64,000 bases of DNA, taken from positions 248,001 to 312,000 of the forward strand of contig NZ_JAGHKP010000001.1 in the NCBI RefSeq assembly GCF_017742215.1, in the 5' to 3' direction. Each line of letters starts with the position of its first letter. Position 1 is the stretch's first letter. Positions 41,885-50,320 of this stretch are shown in pieces. The notes below the pieces were generated by a model. It was not told the DNA's origin and ran no database searches. It worked only from the letters and a program-made list of their open reading frames with translations. The translations under genes were made by a program, and so were the position numbers. Source of the stretch: Chitinophaga chungangae (GTDB taxonomy: Bacteria > Bacteroidota > Bacteroidia > Chitinophagales > Chitinophagaceae).

Positions 41885-42505
41885 ATGGAGAATGAAACCG
41901 GGAAACCGGAATTCTGGGAAGCCGCTTTCAAGGAAAAGCAGGAAATGTGGGGTTTCGGACCGTCCAATTCGGCAATATTGACAAAGGATTTTTTTGTTGG
42001 AAAAGCCGTGAAAAATATACTCATCCCCGGGATCGGCTACGGCCGGAACGCACAGGTTTTCAGGGACAACGGCATAACTGTAACCGGGATCGAGATATCG
42101 GAAACCGCGATCGAAATGGCAAAAAAACATTACGGCACGGATATGGTCATCCATCACGGCTCGGTAACCGACATGCCGTTCGACAATTACCAATACGACG
42201 GAATATTCTGCTACGCGCTGATCCATTTGTTAGACAGTCACGAAAGGCAAAAACTGATCCGCGACTGCTACAACCAGCTAACGGAAAACGGCTACATGTT
42301 TTTCACAGCCATCTCGAAAAGTGCGGAAACTTACGGTAAAGGCGAGTTGATCGGCAAAGACCGTTATGAAATGTTCGGCGGGGTTAAGATGTATTTCTAC
42401 GATAAAACATCCATCCATGAAGAATTTGACCAGGCCGGGTTATTTGAGATCGCGGAAGTGACCGAAAACTACCCAATGTTTTTGATCAAATGCAAAAAAG
42501 GATAA
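41885..42505 (+). CDS. TehB/TPMT-like SAM-dependent methyltransferase
   Basis: A 206-residue methyltransferase. FWEAAFKEKQEMWGFGPSN is the thiopurine-methyltransferase-like N-terminus and ILIPGIGYGRNAQVFRDNG the AdoMet-binding motif I, followed by VTGIEISETAIEMAKK and the post-II FCYALIHLLD. Relatives detoxify tellurite or thiols. ATG 41885 is chosen because the fold starts at its third residue. A TAACTTTG box lies 25 bp upstream, but I see no matching -33. Confidence 0.87.
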   Translation: MENETGKPEFWEAAFKEKQEMWGFGPSNSAILTKDFFVGKAVKNILIPGIGYGRNAQVFRDNGITVTGIEISETAIEMAKKHYGTDMVIHHGSVTDMPFDNYQYDGIFCYALIHLLDSHERQKLIRDCYNQLTENGYMFFTAISKSAETYGKGELIGKDRYEMFGGVKMYFYDKTSIHEEFDQAGLFEIAEVTENYPMFLIKCKKG

Positions 42506-42510
42506 CCGGC

Positions 42511-42717
42511 CTACAACCAATCCTGGTCTTCCAGCTCAAAAATTTCATCCGGCCTGCATTGGAGTATTTTGGCAATTTTAAACGCCAGGATCGTTGATGG
42601 CAAAAACTTTCCCGTCTCGATCGCTATGATCGTCTGCCGGGCAACTTTCACTTTTTCCGCTAACTCCGCTTGTGTCAGATTTTGTCTCGCACGCTCAACT
42701 TTTATAAGATTTTTCAT
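42511..42717 (-). CDS. XRE-family small transcriptional regulator
   Basis: A 68-residue Cro/CI-like repressor: a single helix-turn-helix domain with LTQAELAEKVKVARQTIIAIETGK and the tail PDEIFELEDQDWL. It overlaps the upstream membrane-protein gene by 4 nt, so both are translated together. A set of AAATGTAA boxes before the operon is the likely operator for autoregulation. Such pairs are common in Firmicutes and Bacteroidota; the signal is unknown. Confidence 0.9.
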   Translation of the reverse strand: MKNLIKVERARQNLTQAELAEKVKVARQTIIAIETGKFLPSTILAFKIAKILQCRPDEIFELEDQDWL

Positions 42718-43124
42718 TCCTTTCCGATTGATGTTGCCTGGTGCCGCAGGTAATAAAAGTAGCCTGTGGCAATTATCAGCGTCAAAGCTAAAAACTGGTA
42801 TGCTGAAATCGAAAGAATAATATCCTTACCGCGCTCCAAACGCCAGTTCAGGAAAAGATAATTGTAAAGATGGGTAAGGGAAAATGAGACGATCACGGCT
42901 ATGGACAGGGCTTTGAACTTGAGGCTCCGCATCATTTCATCGTCCGTTTTTTCTTTTGAAAAGAAAATAAAAACAAATCCCCAACTTATGCCTACCGCTA
43001 GTTCATTAAAATCATACACCCCTTTTTTATAATGCTGCTGGAAAAAACTGAAAATGCCGGCAATAATCACCAGCGCGCCCAATATTTTAAACCAGTGGGA
43101 ATAGGGAAAAGGATTTTGCTTCAT
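42714..43124 (-). CDS. four-helix membrane protein paired with the XRE regulator
   Basis: A 136-residue integral-membrane protein with four predicted helices (ILGALVIIAGIFSFF, ELAVGISWGFVFIFF, LSIAVIVSFSLTHLYNYLF, AYQFLALTLIIATGYFYYL). No family is recognised, although pairing with a YozG/XRE-type regulator and the EKTDDEMM loop recall DUF2178-like proteins. First gene of a two-gene operon. Confidence 0.75.
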   Translation of the reverse strand: MKQNPFPYSHWFKILGALVIIAGIFSFFQQHYKKGVYDFNELAVGISWGFVFIFFSKEKTDDEMMRSLKFKALSIAVIVSFSLTHLYNYLFLNWRLERGKDIILSISAYQFLALTLIIATGYFYYLRHQATSIGKE

Positions 43125-43169
43125 AAATGTAATTTTAACATTACTAAATGTAATTCATACTTTACATTT
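43125..43169 (-). promoter_or_regulatory. putative operator of the XRE/membrane-protein operon
   Basis: AAATGTAATT at 43125-43134 and again at 43146-43155, exactly 21 bp apart (two helical turns), plus an inverted TTACATTT at 43162-43169. The boxes cover the region where the -7 element and start codon lie, fitting autorepression. Confidence 0.6.
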
Positions 43170-43189
43170 TACCAAATTTATTTCAAAAC

Positions 43190-43222
43190 AAAAAGCCGAC
43201 GCTATAACAGCATCGGCCTTTC
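43190..43222 (-). terminator. intrinsic terminator of the serine-hydrolase gene
   Basis: Stem AAAGCCGACGCT (43192-43203) / AGCATCGGCCTTT (to 43221) with one mismatch; on the minus strand it is followed by CTTTTTGTTTTG. Confidence 0.7.
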
Positions 43223-43245
43223 AGGTATCCGGTAAAATTGAACGA

Positions 43246-44400
43246 TCATCTCCACGCATCGTCATATGCCTTCGCAATCACGTTTTCCGGGTCGCCGATA
43301 TTGGTCTGGCGGGAATTGGTGTGCCATACCACCTGCACGTTGTTCGGAAAATGCATGATCACGGTGTAAATGCCACGCACCTGCGGGTCGCCCCAGATGC
43401 CGTTTTTCCAGTAGTAATTGCCATGTTTGCCGGGCACGATGTTGTCGAAGCCCATGAGCTTCTCCTTCATGCGCGTCAGCATGCCGGAAGACACGATCTT
43501 GTGGGCTTCCGCCGTCAGCATCACCTGCACTACTTCCGCGGCGTTCATATACCAGCCGCCTGCCCCGCTTTCGAGGTAGGTCGTGTATTTCATCATGCCG
43601 TTCAGCTGGGGAAGGGAATAGTTGTAATACAAGGTCATCTGGCGGTCCGGGTTTTTAAGGGTTATCGGGCCGGCATCGTTCCAGGGGCCGATGTTGATCT
43701 TGCTGTAATCCGGCAAGCCGGCCGTTTTGAAGATCTTCTCACGCACATAGGCGCGGTAGAGCTGCGATACGGCTTCGTCTGCCGCCTCGTCAGACTGCCC
43801 TTCAAATGCCGCTGTTCCGCTTACGACGCAGGGAAGCAACACGCGGCACATAAGGAAGTTGACGTTATTGTACGCATAGAACTTTTGTTCGTCGCCAAAA
43901 CCGGTGGTTGGGGTTTGCATGGTTTGGCGGAGGGCGGCGTAACTGTCGCCGAAGTAGGTCAGCCCCGATTTGTGCGACAGGAGGTGAGACACCCTGATCT
44001 GCCGGTTAACCGCGGGAATGTTCCAGGAAGGAGGCAACAGTTCCCAGAGAAAAGAATTTTCATTCCTGCTTTTATCTTCCATTGCCTTCAACACCGCCAG
44101 CGCCGTAATGGTCTTGGTACAGCTGCCGGTCGCCTGCCGGGTGGTGATCAGGTAATCTGTTTCCGGCGCGTCGATGGCTTTGCGGGCATGGCCGCCGCTG
44201 CCATACTTCACGATCTTTCCGTTTTGCGCAATGGCGAAGCCGTAACCTACGGTTTGGCCTTCAGAGCTTGCTTTGAGATTTTTGGAGAAGAGGTCAACAT
44301 CAAATCCTTTGTTAACAAAATCGTCCGGTTTTTCACAAGCGGTGAACAGGGCACCTGCAAGCACCAGGAGAAGCCCCGAATTTTTGAGTACAGTTTTCAT
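43246..44400 (-). CDS. beta-lactamase-like serine hydrolase lipoprotein
   Basis: A 384-residue class C beta-lactamase-fold protein with a lipoprotein signal (AGALFTAC, Cys22). The nucleophile motif SxxK is SCTK in TGSCTKTITALAVLKAM, and YxN is YNN in FYAYNNVNFLMC; HLLSHKSGL is the usual loop between them. A third motif is probably the late HTNSR. Such enzymes include esterases and D-amino-acid peptidases; a true beta-lactamase is unlikely. I start at ATG 44400, the signal peptide Met. Divergent from the radical SAM gene. Confidence 0.87.
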   Translation of the reverse strand: MKTVLKNSGLLLVLAGALFTACEKPDDFVNKGFDVDLFSKNLKASSEGQTVGYGFAIAQNGKIVKYGSGGHARKAIDAPETDYLITTRQATGSCTKTITALAVLKAMEDKSRNENSFLWELLPPSWNIPAVNRQIRVSHLLSHKSGLTYFGDSYAALRQTMQTPTTGFGDEQKFYAYNNVNFLMCRVLLPCVVSGTAAFEGQSDEAADEAVSQLYRAYVREKIFKTAGLPDYSKINIGPWNDAGPITLKNPDRQMTLYYNYSLPQLNGMMKYTTYLESGAGGWYMNAAEVVQVMLTAEAHKIVSSGMLTRMKEKLMGFDNIVPGKHGNYYWKNGIWGDPQVRGIYTVIMHFPNNVQVVWHTNSRQTNIGDPENVIAKAYDDAWR

Positions 44401-44550
44401 TTTTACAGTGTTTTGAGGTTTATGACGCAAAGATGCGGCGCGCGGGAAAAGGGCAGGCCGGCGGTTTAATGAATACGGGAATTGGGTTAACGAAGCGGGG
44501 ATTTTTATCATAAACTTTCAAACCAGCCACCCGATTTTTAATTTAAAAAG

Positions 44551-44582
44551 TACTTTGAATTACAAAGTAAATCATATATTTG
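44551..44582 (+). promoter_or_regulatory. promoter with palindromic operator before the radical SAM gene
   Basis: Perfect palindrome TACTTTG-AATTA-CAAAGTA (44551-44569). Its TTTG (44554-44557) is the -33 element, followed by a 17-bp spacer and TATATTTG (44575-44582), an exact -7 box. The start codon is 43 bp further. A near-identical arrangement recurs at 47947. Confidence 0.75.
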
Positions 44583-44625
44583 TATTGTCACCTGGTTAAC
44601 GACTGAAAAGCGGTGATGTAGCGGT

Positions 44626-45990
44626 ATGAAAATCGACATCATTATTGTTTATATGCAACGCTATGAATTCGGCCATGAGAAAGACTTTGTGCCGCCCATC
44701 ACCGGCATTCACCTCGCCGCGTTAACGCCCCGGGAGCATCACGTACGGGTGATCCATCAGCAGGTGCAGCCCGTGGATACCGACAGCGACGCCGATCTCA
44801 TCGCCATTTCTTTTTTCAGCGGTTTTGCGCCGGCCGCCTTTTCGCTGGCGAAGGAGTTCAGGAAAAGAGGGAAGACCGTCGTCGCCGGCGGGCCGCATGT
44901 TACTTACAACATCGAAGAAGGGCTCACGCACTTCGACGCGGTCGTAGCAGGAGAAGCGGAATCGGTCTGGAAACAGCTGCTGGATGATTATTCCAACGGG
45001 AAATTGTCGCCCGTTTACAAAGGCGAGCCTACCGACCTGAAAGATATTCCAACGCCCCGGTTCGATCTGCTGCCCGATAAATTCTTCATTAAAAAAGTGA
45101 TCCAGGCTACCCGCGGATGCCCGTTCTCCTGTTCCTTCTGCACCGTTCCCAGCCTGAATCCCGGCTTCCGGCTGCGCCCCGTGGATGATGTGATCAGGGA
45201 CGCATCGTATAACGATTTCAAATACTGGTGGCAAAGAAAGGTCGTATGGTTCTGGGACGATAACCTGACCATCAACCGGAAATATATCCGGGAACTGCTG
45301 CTGAAGTTAAAAGAACTGAACGTGTGGTGGCTCACCCAGGCGAGCATGGACATTGCGAAGGACGAAGAGCTGCTGCAGCTGATGAAAGAATCCGGCTGCA
45401 TCGGCGTATTCTTCGGCATAGAATCGTTCGGCAAAGATTCGCTCGCCGATGCCAACAAAAAACAAAATAAAATAGAGCATTATAAAAAGGCCGTTTCCGC
45501 CGTTCATAAAAAAGGCATCGCCGTGATGGCCGGTTTTATCTCCGGCTTCGATCACGATACGCGGGAAAGCATCGAAGAAATGGCAGACCGCCTGATGGAT
45601 ATCGGCGTAGATGTGCCCTTCCTGAGCATCATGACGCCTTTCAAAGGAACGCCCATTCATAAAACGTTCGAAAGCCAGGGGAGAATACTGAAAGACCGGG
45701 ACTGGAGCTTCTACAACGGTTACAATGTGGCTTTCGTGCCGAATAATCTTTCGCCCGACGAATTGCTTCAGGCGCACAGAACGTTGTGGAAAGACGCTTT
45801 TTCCTTTTCCAAATCCTTCAAAAGGATCGTGAGAAGTTTTTTTAAGCTGAGACCCGGCGCGTTTTACCTGTCGCTTTTTATGAACGGGTTTTATTGTTTC
45901 AAAAGAACGATGAAAAATTATCCCATCGACATGACGAAAAGAAAACAGTACCAGCTGCCGCTTGCGCCGCGACTGCAAAAACACGGCTGA
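44626..45990 (+). CDS. cobalamin-binding radical SAM enzyme
   Basis: A 454-residue enzyme. Residues 1-140 form a B12-binding Rossmann domain ([33 protein letters not shown]). The radical SAM cluster motif CxxxCxxC is C165, C169 and C172 in [11 protein letters not shown]. The barrel continues with [17 protein letters not shown] and [16 protein letters not shown]-terminal ~100-residue helical extension ([20 protein letters not shown]) may hug the membrane. This is the BchE/HpnP/HpnJ-like class that acts on lipids or porphyrins by methyl transfer or rearrangement; substrate unknown. No partner genes lie nearby. Confidence 0.9.
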   Translation: MKIDIIIVYMQRYEFGHEKDFVPPITGIHLAALTPREHHVRVIHQQVQPVDTDSDADLIAISFFSGFAPAAFSLAKEFRKRGKTVVAGGPHVTYNIEEGLTHFDAVVAGEAESVWKQLLDDYSNGKLSPVYKGEPTDLKDIPTPRFDLLPDKFFIKKVIQATRGCPFSCSFCTVPSLNPGFRLRPVDDVIRDASYNDFKYWWQRKVVWFWDDNLTINRKYIRELLLKLKELNVWWLTQASMDIAKDEELLQLMKESGCIGVFFGIESFGKDSLADANKKQNKIEHYKKAVSAVHKKGIAVMAGFISGFDHDTRESIEEMADRLMDIGVDVPFLSIMTPFKGTPIHKTFESQGRILKDRDWSFYNGYNVAFVPNNLSPDELLQAHRTLWKDAFSFSKSFKRIVRSFFKLRPGAFYLSLFMNGFYCFKRTMKNYPIDMTKRKQYQLPLAPRLQKHG

Positions 45991-46017
45991 AACGCATGTA
46001 AGCTGCTTCCGCAAAAA

Positions 46018-46050
46018 AATGGGAACAACACCCATAGGTGCGTTCCCATT
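46018..46050. terminator. intrinsic terminator
   Basis: Stem AATGGGAAC (46018-46026) / GTTCCCATT (46042-46050). On the minus strand it is followed by ATTTTTTTGC, so it mainly ends the gene at 46073; it may also end the convergent radical SAM gene. Confidence 0.8.
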
Positions 46051-46072
46051 TAACACTGATATCTAAATTCAA

Positions 46073-47443
46073 CTATGACCTTCCTCTTGGCGACCGCTGG
46101 ACCGTCCGTTGCGGTGCCCCGGACGAACGTGAGCCGCTGCTGCCGCGATTGATCTGTCCGCCCTGCGGCCTTGAGCCCGGGGCCGAACTGCGGTTGAACT
46201 GGCGTTGCGGCCTGTCTGCAGAACGTTGGGCAGGGCTCGGGCTGCGGTTTATTTCACGGCGGTTGTACTGGCGCTGCGGTGCGGCAGAAGGTGCGCTGCT
46301 GCGGTCGTAATTACGATTGGGGGCGTTGATCTGCGGCCTGGCCGTATTACGGTCGAACCGGCGAGACGGTGTGCTTCTGTTCACATCGGGCGTACGGTCG
46401 GCACGGCCGGGTGCTGTGGGCCTGTTTGCATCCGGTGTACGGTCGTACCGGCGAGACGGTGTGCTTCTGTTCACATCGGGCGTACGGTCGGCACGGCCGG
46501 GAGCTGTAGGCCTGTTCACATTGGAATTGCGGTCGAACGTGCGCGGCGTGGTTTTGTTCTCGCTGGTAGCGCGGTCGAACTGGCGCGGGCGTACGCTTCT
46601 GTCGTTCCTGTTCACCACGCCGTTGTCCGTACGGCGGGGCATACTTCGGTTGTAGTTTGTTCGGTAGTTATTCACCACTACGCGGTTCCTGTTATATACG
46701 TAGGGGGAAGACACGCGCATAGGGCGGTAGATACGCGGTGCGCGCATCACGCGGTGCGTATGCACCACTACGTAGTGAGGGCGGTAACGGTAGCAGATCG
46801 GCTGGTAAACGTGCCATGCCAGCGGCTCCCAGGGGTCCCACCAAACGGGGTAATGATACCATCTCCAGGGAGACACCCATACGGTGTAATGCGGCGCGTA
46901 TACATAACGCACAAACGGCCAGAACCACACGTTCACCACCAGCCCGGAGGCTTCCACAGTGGCGTTGGGCCCGTGCGCCGGGCGGTCTGAAAGCGAATAC
47001 GTTTCGCCTTCAAAATAGGCGGTTTCTTCTTCGCGGGAAGGCTCTACGATCTTTGATACGCCGTAGATATCCTCGTCGCCCACGATCTGGACCACTGCGG
47101 ACTGATCACCGGTTTTTTCCAGTTCAATCACGGCAATGTCCTGGCTTTCGGAAGCCGACACTAATGACTGTAATACGAAGAGCTGTACGTCTCCATCTTT
47201 TTTATTGACTACGCGGATATAATCGATATTTCCGTCGTTGTTCAGATCGAGGTTATTGATGCCATTCTTCTTCGTATTCAGCATTTTCTCAAATTCCTCG
47301 GGATTTCCGGCCTTTTTGAACATCTCCAGCGCGCCTTCGAGGCTGAAGTTGTCTCCAGGCAAACCCGTTTCGTCCTGCGCCTTCACGCCGGTGGTCAGCA
47401 AAATGCTGAACAGAACGGCAGGCAATGAATGTAATATTCTCAT
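46073..47443 (-). CDS. secreted repetitive Arg/Asn/Pro-rich protein
   Basis: A 456-residue exported protein. After the signal peptide (to VKAQ) comes a conserved-looking domain (about 25-160) with LDLNNDGNIDYIRVVNKKDGDVQLFVLQ, then a Trp/Tyr/His-rich middle (WVSPWRWYHYPVWWDPWEP) and a long basic low-complexity tail of NRPTAPGRADRTPDVNRSTP-type repeats. The tail contains two copies of a 30-residue unit. Similar three-part proteins occur in Bacteroidota under no assigned function; the basic tail may bind a surface polymer (inference). Confidence 0.75.
   Translation of the reverse strand: MRILHSLPAVLFSILLTTGVKAQDETGLPGDNFSLEGALEMFKKAGNPEEFEKMLNTKKNGINNLDLNNDGNIDYIRVVNKKDGDVQLFVLQSLVSASESQDIAVIELEKTGDQSAVVQIVGDEDIYGVSKIVEPSREEETAYFEGETYSLSDRPAHGPNATVEASGLVVNVWFWPFVRYVYAPHYTVWVSPWRWYHYPVWWDPWEPLAWHVYQPICYRYRPHYVVVHTHRVMRAPRIYRPMRVSSPYVYNRNRVVVNNYRTNYNRSMPRRTDNGVVNRNDRSVRPRQFDRATSENKTTPRTFDRNSNVNRPTAPGRADRTPDVNRSTPSRRYDRTPDANRPTAPGRADRTPDVNRSTPSRRFDRNTARPQINAPNRNYDRSSAPSAAPQRQYNRREINRSPSPAQRSADRPQRQFNRSSAPGSRPQGGQINRGSSGSRSSGAPQRTVQRSPRGRS
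46351..46530 (-). repeat. 90-bp tandem repeat, two copies, inside a gene
   Basis: Units 46351-46440 and 46441-46530 differ at only a handful of positions and encode 30 residues each, in frame. More diverged copies may flank them. Confidence 0.85.
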
Positions 47444-47590
47444 ACGATACGCTGTTGTTTACAATTATTAGACGACTAATGACGAGAAAAGTTTACACTT
47501 GAATCTATTGTGGAAATGTTAAAAATTTAACGGGTATCTTTTACACCCTGCAGGGCCTGTTATTAGAAATATAACAACTATAATGCCTAA

Positions 47591-47921
47591 TTATCGTTTG
47601 TGGGCCTGGAAGGGGATTTCGCCGGGAAATACCAGCGAAGTATCGGTCAAAATTGGTTTTTTACCCAGCTCGAAGTCGAAAGGGATGTCTATTTCAATAA
47701 CGTCGTTTTCCCGGGAATATTTCCCCCAATAACAGGTAACCAGCCAATGGTCGCTGCGGGTAGCGACCAAACGCCCGTTTTCCTTGAAATCGACGAAAAG
47801 GCCGCCGTCGTTCCCGATCCCGGAAGTGCTTGCCGTGAAACGGGTAGGAGAGTTGTCCAGGGATTCGCGCCGTTTTGCCAGCAGAACGGTTGGGAAGATA
47901 AAAGCGGCGCAGATGGCTCAT
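47591..47921 (-). pseudogene. small exported/membrane-anchored protein with a frameshifted start
   Basis: The minus frame from 47917 to 47591 reads as a convincing 108-residue protein: a hydrophobic helix AICAAFIFPTVLLAKR, then a beta-rich domain with GLFVDFKENGRLVATRSDHW and a tail ending PFQAHKR. It has no start codon of its own: the only ATG (47921-47919) is out of phase by one base and an in-frame TGA lies just before. One lost or gained base after the ATG would repair it. A good promoter points at it from 47959-47989. Either a recent pseudogene or a sequencing error; family unknown. Confidence 0.6.
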
Positions 47922-47946
47922 AAACGCCTTAATGAGTATTGGAAAG

Positions 47947-47989
47947 TACTTTGTATTTCAAAGTTAAAATAATATTTTTGATTGTCAAA
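47947..47989. promoter_or_regulatory. palindromic operator with overlapping divergent promoters
   Basis: TACTTTG-TATTT-CAAAGTT (47947-47965). Plus strand: TTTG (47950), 19-bp spacer, TATTTTTG (47973-47980). Minus strand: TTTG (complement of 47986-47989), 19-bp spacer, TAACTTTG (complement of 47959-47966), reading to the broken small gene. The plus side leads only to a terminator. Confidence 0.65.
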
Positions 47990-48037
47990 CGGTATTTCAC
48001 ACTCCTTTCCGCCATGAACAGGATACGCTTCACATGA

Positions 48038-48068
48038 AAAAGGGCTGCTCTGAACGAACAGCCCTTTT
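48038..48068. terminator. bidirectional intrinsic terminator
   Basis: Stem AAAAGGGCTG (48038-48047) / CAGCCCTTTT (48059-48068), 11-nt loop. It ends the minus-strand beta-helix gene and would also stop plus transcription from the promoter at 47950. Confidence 0.85.
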
Positions 48069-48090
48069 CGGATCACATTTTTTTAAGAGA

Positions 48091-49131
48091 TCAGTTAATT
48101 GTATTCGGAACAAATACGCAGTTGGTAGTATCCAGCGCGTAGATCTGGTTGCGGACGCGGTTTGCGGAGAAGCGGTTGTTGTTGATCGTGGAGTTCTGCA
48201 CATGCAGCACGTAAGCGCTGTACGCGTTGTGGTGTATATAATTGTTCGTTACGAAAATGTTCCTGATTTTGGCGCTGGTGGAAGGTTTGGCGTTCATCTC
48301 CACCCCATTCCCGATGTTGTGCGCGATCTCGCAATTCCTGATGTAAACGTTTTGCGCGGTATCGCTGTCCGGCTCGATGTCGATACCGTCCTGCGGAGCG
48401 GTGCCGGCGGTGTAGGTGAACACGCAGCTGTCTACCTCCAGCCCGTTCACGCCGCCGATGGTGAGCGCCTGGCGGCGGTTGTTGCTGCTGATGGCCCGCA
48501 AGATCGTTACGTCGCGGCTAACGGTGGTGACGCCGTTATTTTTGCGCGCGCCAACCACGATGCCGTCGCCCCAGCAATTGGCGATGGATGTGCGGTTGAC
48601 CTTCACGTTCGTGCTGCCGTATATCGCGATGCCCATGCCCCATTCGCCCGTGGTGCCGGTGTGAATGTCGCGGTCGCCGACGATTTTGCCGCCGAAGATG
48701 CTGACGTTGTCTACGAACTCAACGAGGATGGCGTGATAACGCGTGGAGGAAGTGGGGCGTACGATCAGCCGGCGCGTGGTATCGTACATGTACAGCACCA
48801 CGTTGTTCTTCATCCTGATGGACGTGTCCGCATCGATGTAATAGTTGCCGGTGCGCACCCGCACGATGCCGCCGCCAAGGCCTGCCATCGAATCGATCGC
48901 TTTCTGGAAGGCCCAGGTATCGTTGATCGCATCGGTACCGCTTGCCCCAACGTCGTTCACATATATTTCGGGCAGCAGCAGCTGTGTGTTGCTCAGCATG
49001 GATGTTTCTTCAGACGGCGGGGACGGCTCCATTTTGTAACAGCCGATGAGAAAGATCAGCGCGGCCGTGGCAAAGGTAAAAATCGTGCCTTTTAACATAA
49101 CGGGGAGGTTTACATACATTTTCCGGTTCAT
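48091..49131 (-). CDS. right-handed beta-helix lipoprotein
   Basis: A 346-residue lipoprotein; the lipobox is LIFLIGC. Starting at Met 49131 places it at residue 31, while Met 49098 gives a more normal signal length, so the true start may be the latter. The body is a pectate-lyase-superfamily helix: INDTWAFQKAIDSMAGLGGGIVRV is the N-terminal cap, with coils such as VSIFGGKIVGDRDIH, NVKVNRTSIANCWGDGIVV and IFVTNNYIHHNAYSAYV. GH28- or PL-like activity is possible but no catalytic set is evident. Not part of an uptake locus. Confidence 0.85.
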   Translation of the reverse strand: MNRKMYVNLPVMLKGTIFTFATAALIFLIGCYKMEPSPPSEETSMLSNTQLLLPEIYVNDVGASGTDAINDTWAFQKAIDSMAGLGGGIVRVRTGNYYIDADTSIRMKNNVVLYMYDTTRRLIVRPTSSTRYHAILVEFVDNVSIFGGKIVGDRDIHTGTTGEWGMGIAIYGSTNVKVNRTSIANCWGDGIVVGARKNNGVTTVSRDVTILRAISSNNRRQALTIGGVNGLEVDSCVFTYTAGTAPQDGIDIEPDSDTAQNVYIRNCEIAHNIGNGVEMNAKPSTSAKIRNIFVTNNYIHHNAYSAYVLHVQNSTINNNRFSANRVRNQIYALDTTNCVFVPNTIN

Positions 49132-49326
49132 AAGAAATTGATTTTAGTGATGAATGATGGATAAAAACAACGGGGCGCCCTCCCGGCCACGGAGGCCGGT
49201 TTTGCGGGTCGAACGAAATGTTTGTTTTATGATAAGACAATCGGGAAAAGGCGAGGGAGTACACACATGGAAAAAAAAGAACAGCTGTTTCAAAAAATTT
49301 ATTACCTTATTTACCAAATCTGAACT

Positions 49327-49725
49327 ATGAAAAGGAAGAATAGCATGGTATTATTGGGGTCAATAGTACTGTCAGTCACGTTATGCTCACTCTCGCTGCC
49401 GCAGCAGCAACAGCACGAAAAGGCTAAAAACCTGAAGGTGCTTCCCAAAAACACCAGCCACGAAGAACTTGAAAAAGTAATGAGGGAATTTAAAGACGCG
49501 CTGGGCGTAAAATGTAATTTTTGTCATGCGCCGCGTAAAGACGATCCCAAAAAACTGGATTTCGCCAGCGATGAAAACGACCACAAAAAAATCGCGCGCG
49601 ACATGATGCGTATGACCGCGCGGATCAATAAAAAATATTTTAAAGGCCACCAGGTGGCGGAAGTGTCTTGTTACACCTGTCACCGTGGGAATGAGGAGCC
49701 GCTCAAAACACCTCCTGCAAAATAA
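49327..49725 (+). CDS. dihaem c-type cytochrome
   Basis: A 132-residue exported protein with two CxxCH haem-binding motifs, CNFCH (63-67) and CYTCH (115-119). The surroundings (EKVMREFKDALGVKCNFCHAP and DMMRMTARINKKYF) match the small cytochromes named after the photosynthetic reaction-centre subunit, common in Bacteroidota without photosynthesis; Met in DMMRMTARIN could be an axial ligand. It probably shuttles electrons in the periplasm. Single gene. Confidence 0.92.
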   Translation: MKRKNSMVLLGSIVLSVTLCSLSLPQQQQHEKAKNLKVLPKNTSHEELEKVMREFKDALGVKCNFCHAPRKDDPKKLDFASDENDHKKIARDMMRMTARINKKYFKGHQVAEVSCYTCHRGNEEPLKTPPAK

Positions 49726-49765
49726 CAACGCTGCAAAGGGATTTTCTGAACGGGAAATCTTTTTT

Positions 49766-50155
49766 TTAATGGCGGCGCGTGGTATCTGTGGGGTGCGGGG
49801 CGGTACTGTCCGCGGGAATAACCTGGGAGCTGTCTGCCGGGGCGGCCTGCGTGGTATCGCGCGTTTTGCCGGTGAGGAGGCTGTCTGCCTGCATGGGCGT
49901 GATGCGGGTGTTGGGGGCGGTGCGTTCTTTACCGGTGATCATCCCCATTTTCTCCATTTCTTTTCTTTCTTTTTTGCTGAAGAGGTTATCCGGGTTTTTC
50001 TGCCTGCGCAGCCCGTCTTCAAAACGGTGTTCCGCCCCGATGCGTGGCGGCTGGTACACCTGGTTTTTGCGCGAAAAGGTGTTCTGCATGGCCGAACAGC
50101 TGTACAGAACAAGCGCAAAAGCGATAATGGCCGTGGCGGGCAGTGGGGAGCGCAT
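49766..50155 (-). CDS. hypothetical lipoprotein with disordered tail
   Basis: A 129-residue protein with a lipobox (LVLYSC, Cys20). The rest is charged and then Thr/Ala/Pro/Asp-rich (TTQAAPADSSQVIPADS), with a KKERKEMEKMG helix. No fold or family is recognised. Confidence 0.65.
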   Translation of the reverse strand: MRSPLPATAIIAFALVLYSCSAMQNTFSRKNQVYQPPRIGAEHRFEDGLRRQKNPDNLFSKKERKEMEKMGMITGKERTAPNTRITPMQADSLLTGKTRDTTQAAPADSSQVIPADSTAPHPTDTTRRH

Positions 50156-50320
50156 GATTTGACGGGTTTAATGCGATACGGTAATAACTCTGCAATGATA
50201 ACGCGGGGGGCGCGTGTTTATTATTCCATTTTCGAAAACAAAGACGGCTGGAGCAGAAATGACCATCCGAGCGGCAGGAAAGCTTTGGTATCGTTACCTT
50301 TGCGGTAAAGCGGCACGGTT

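Noticed and set aside
43246..44400. Serine hydrolase as a beta-lactam resistance gene
   Set aside because: Only the general SxxK/YxN fold is seen; sequence and lipobox fit the broad esterase/peptidase group.
46073..46990. Repeats near 46.3-46.5 kb considered as a CRISPR array
   Set aside because: Contiguous 90-bp units without spacers, in frame within a gene.
48034..49095. 353-codon plus-strand frame opposite the beta-helix lipoprotein
   Set aside because: The minus strand has signal peptide, lipobox and beta-helix coils; the plus frame is a Val/Ala/His-rich shadow, even though a promoter-like site points at it.
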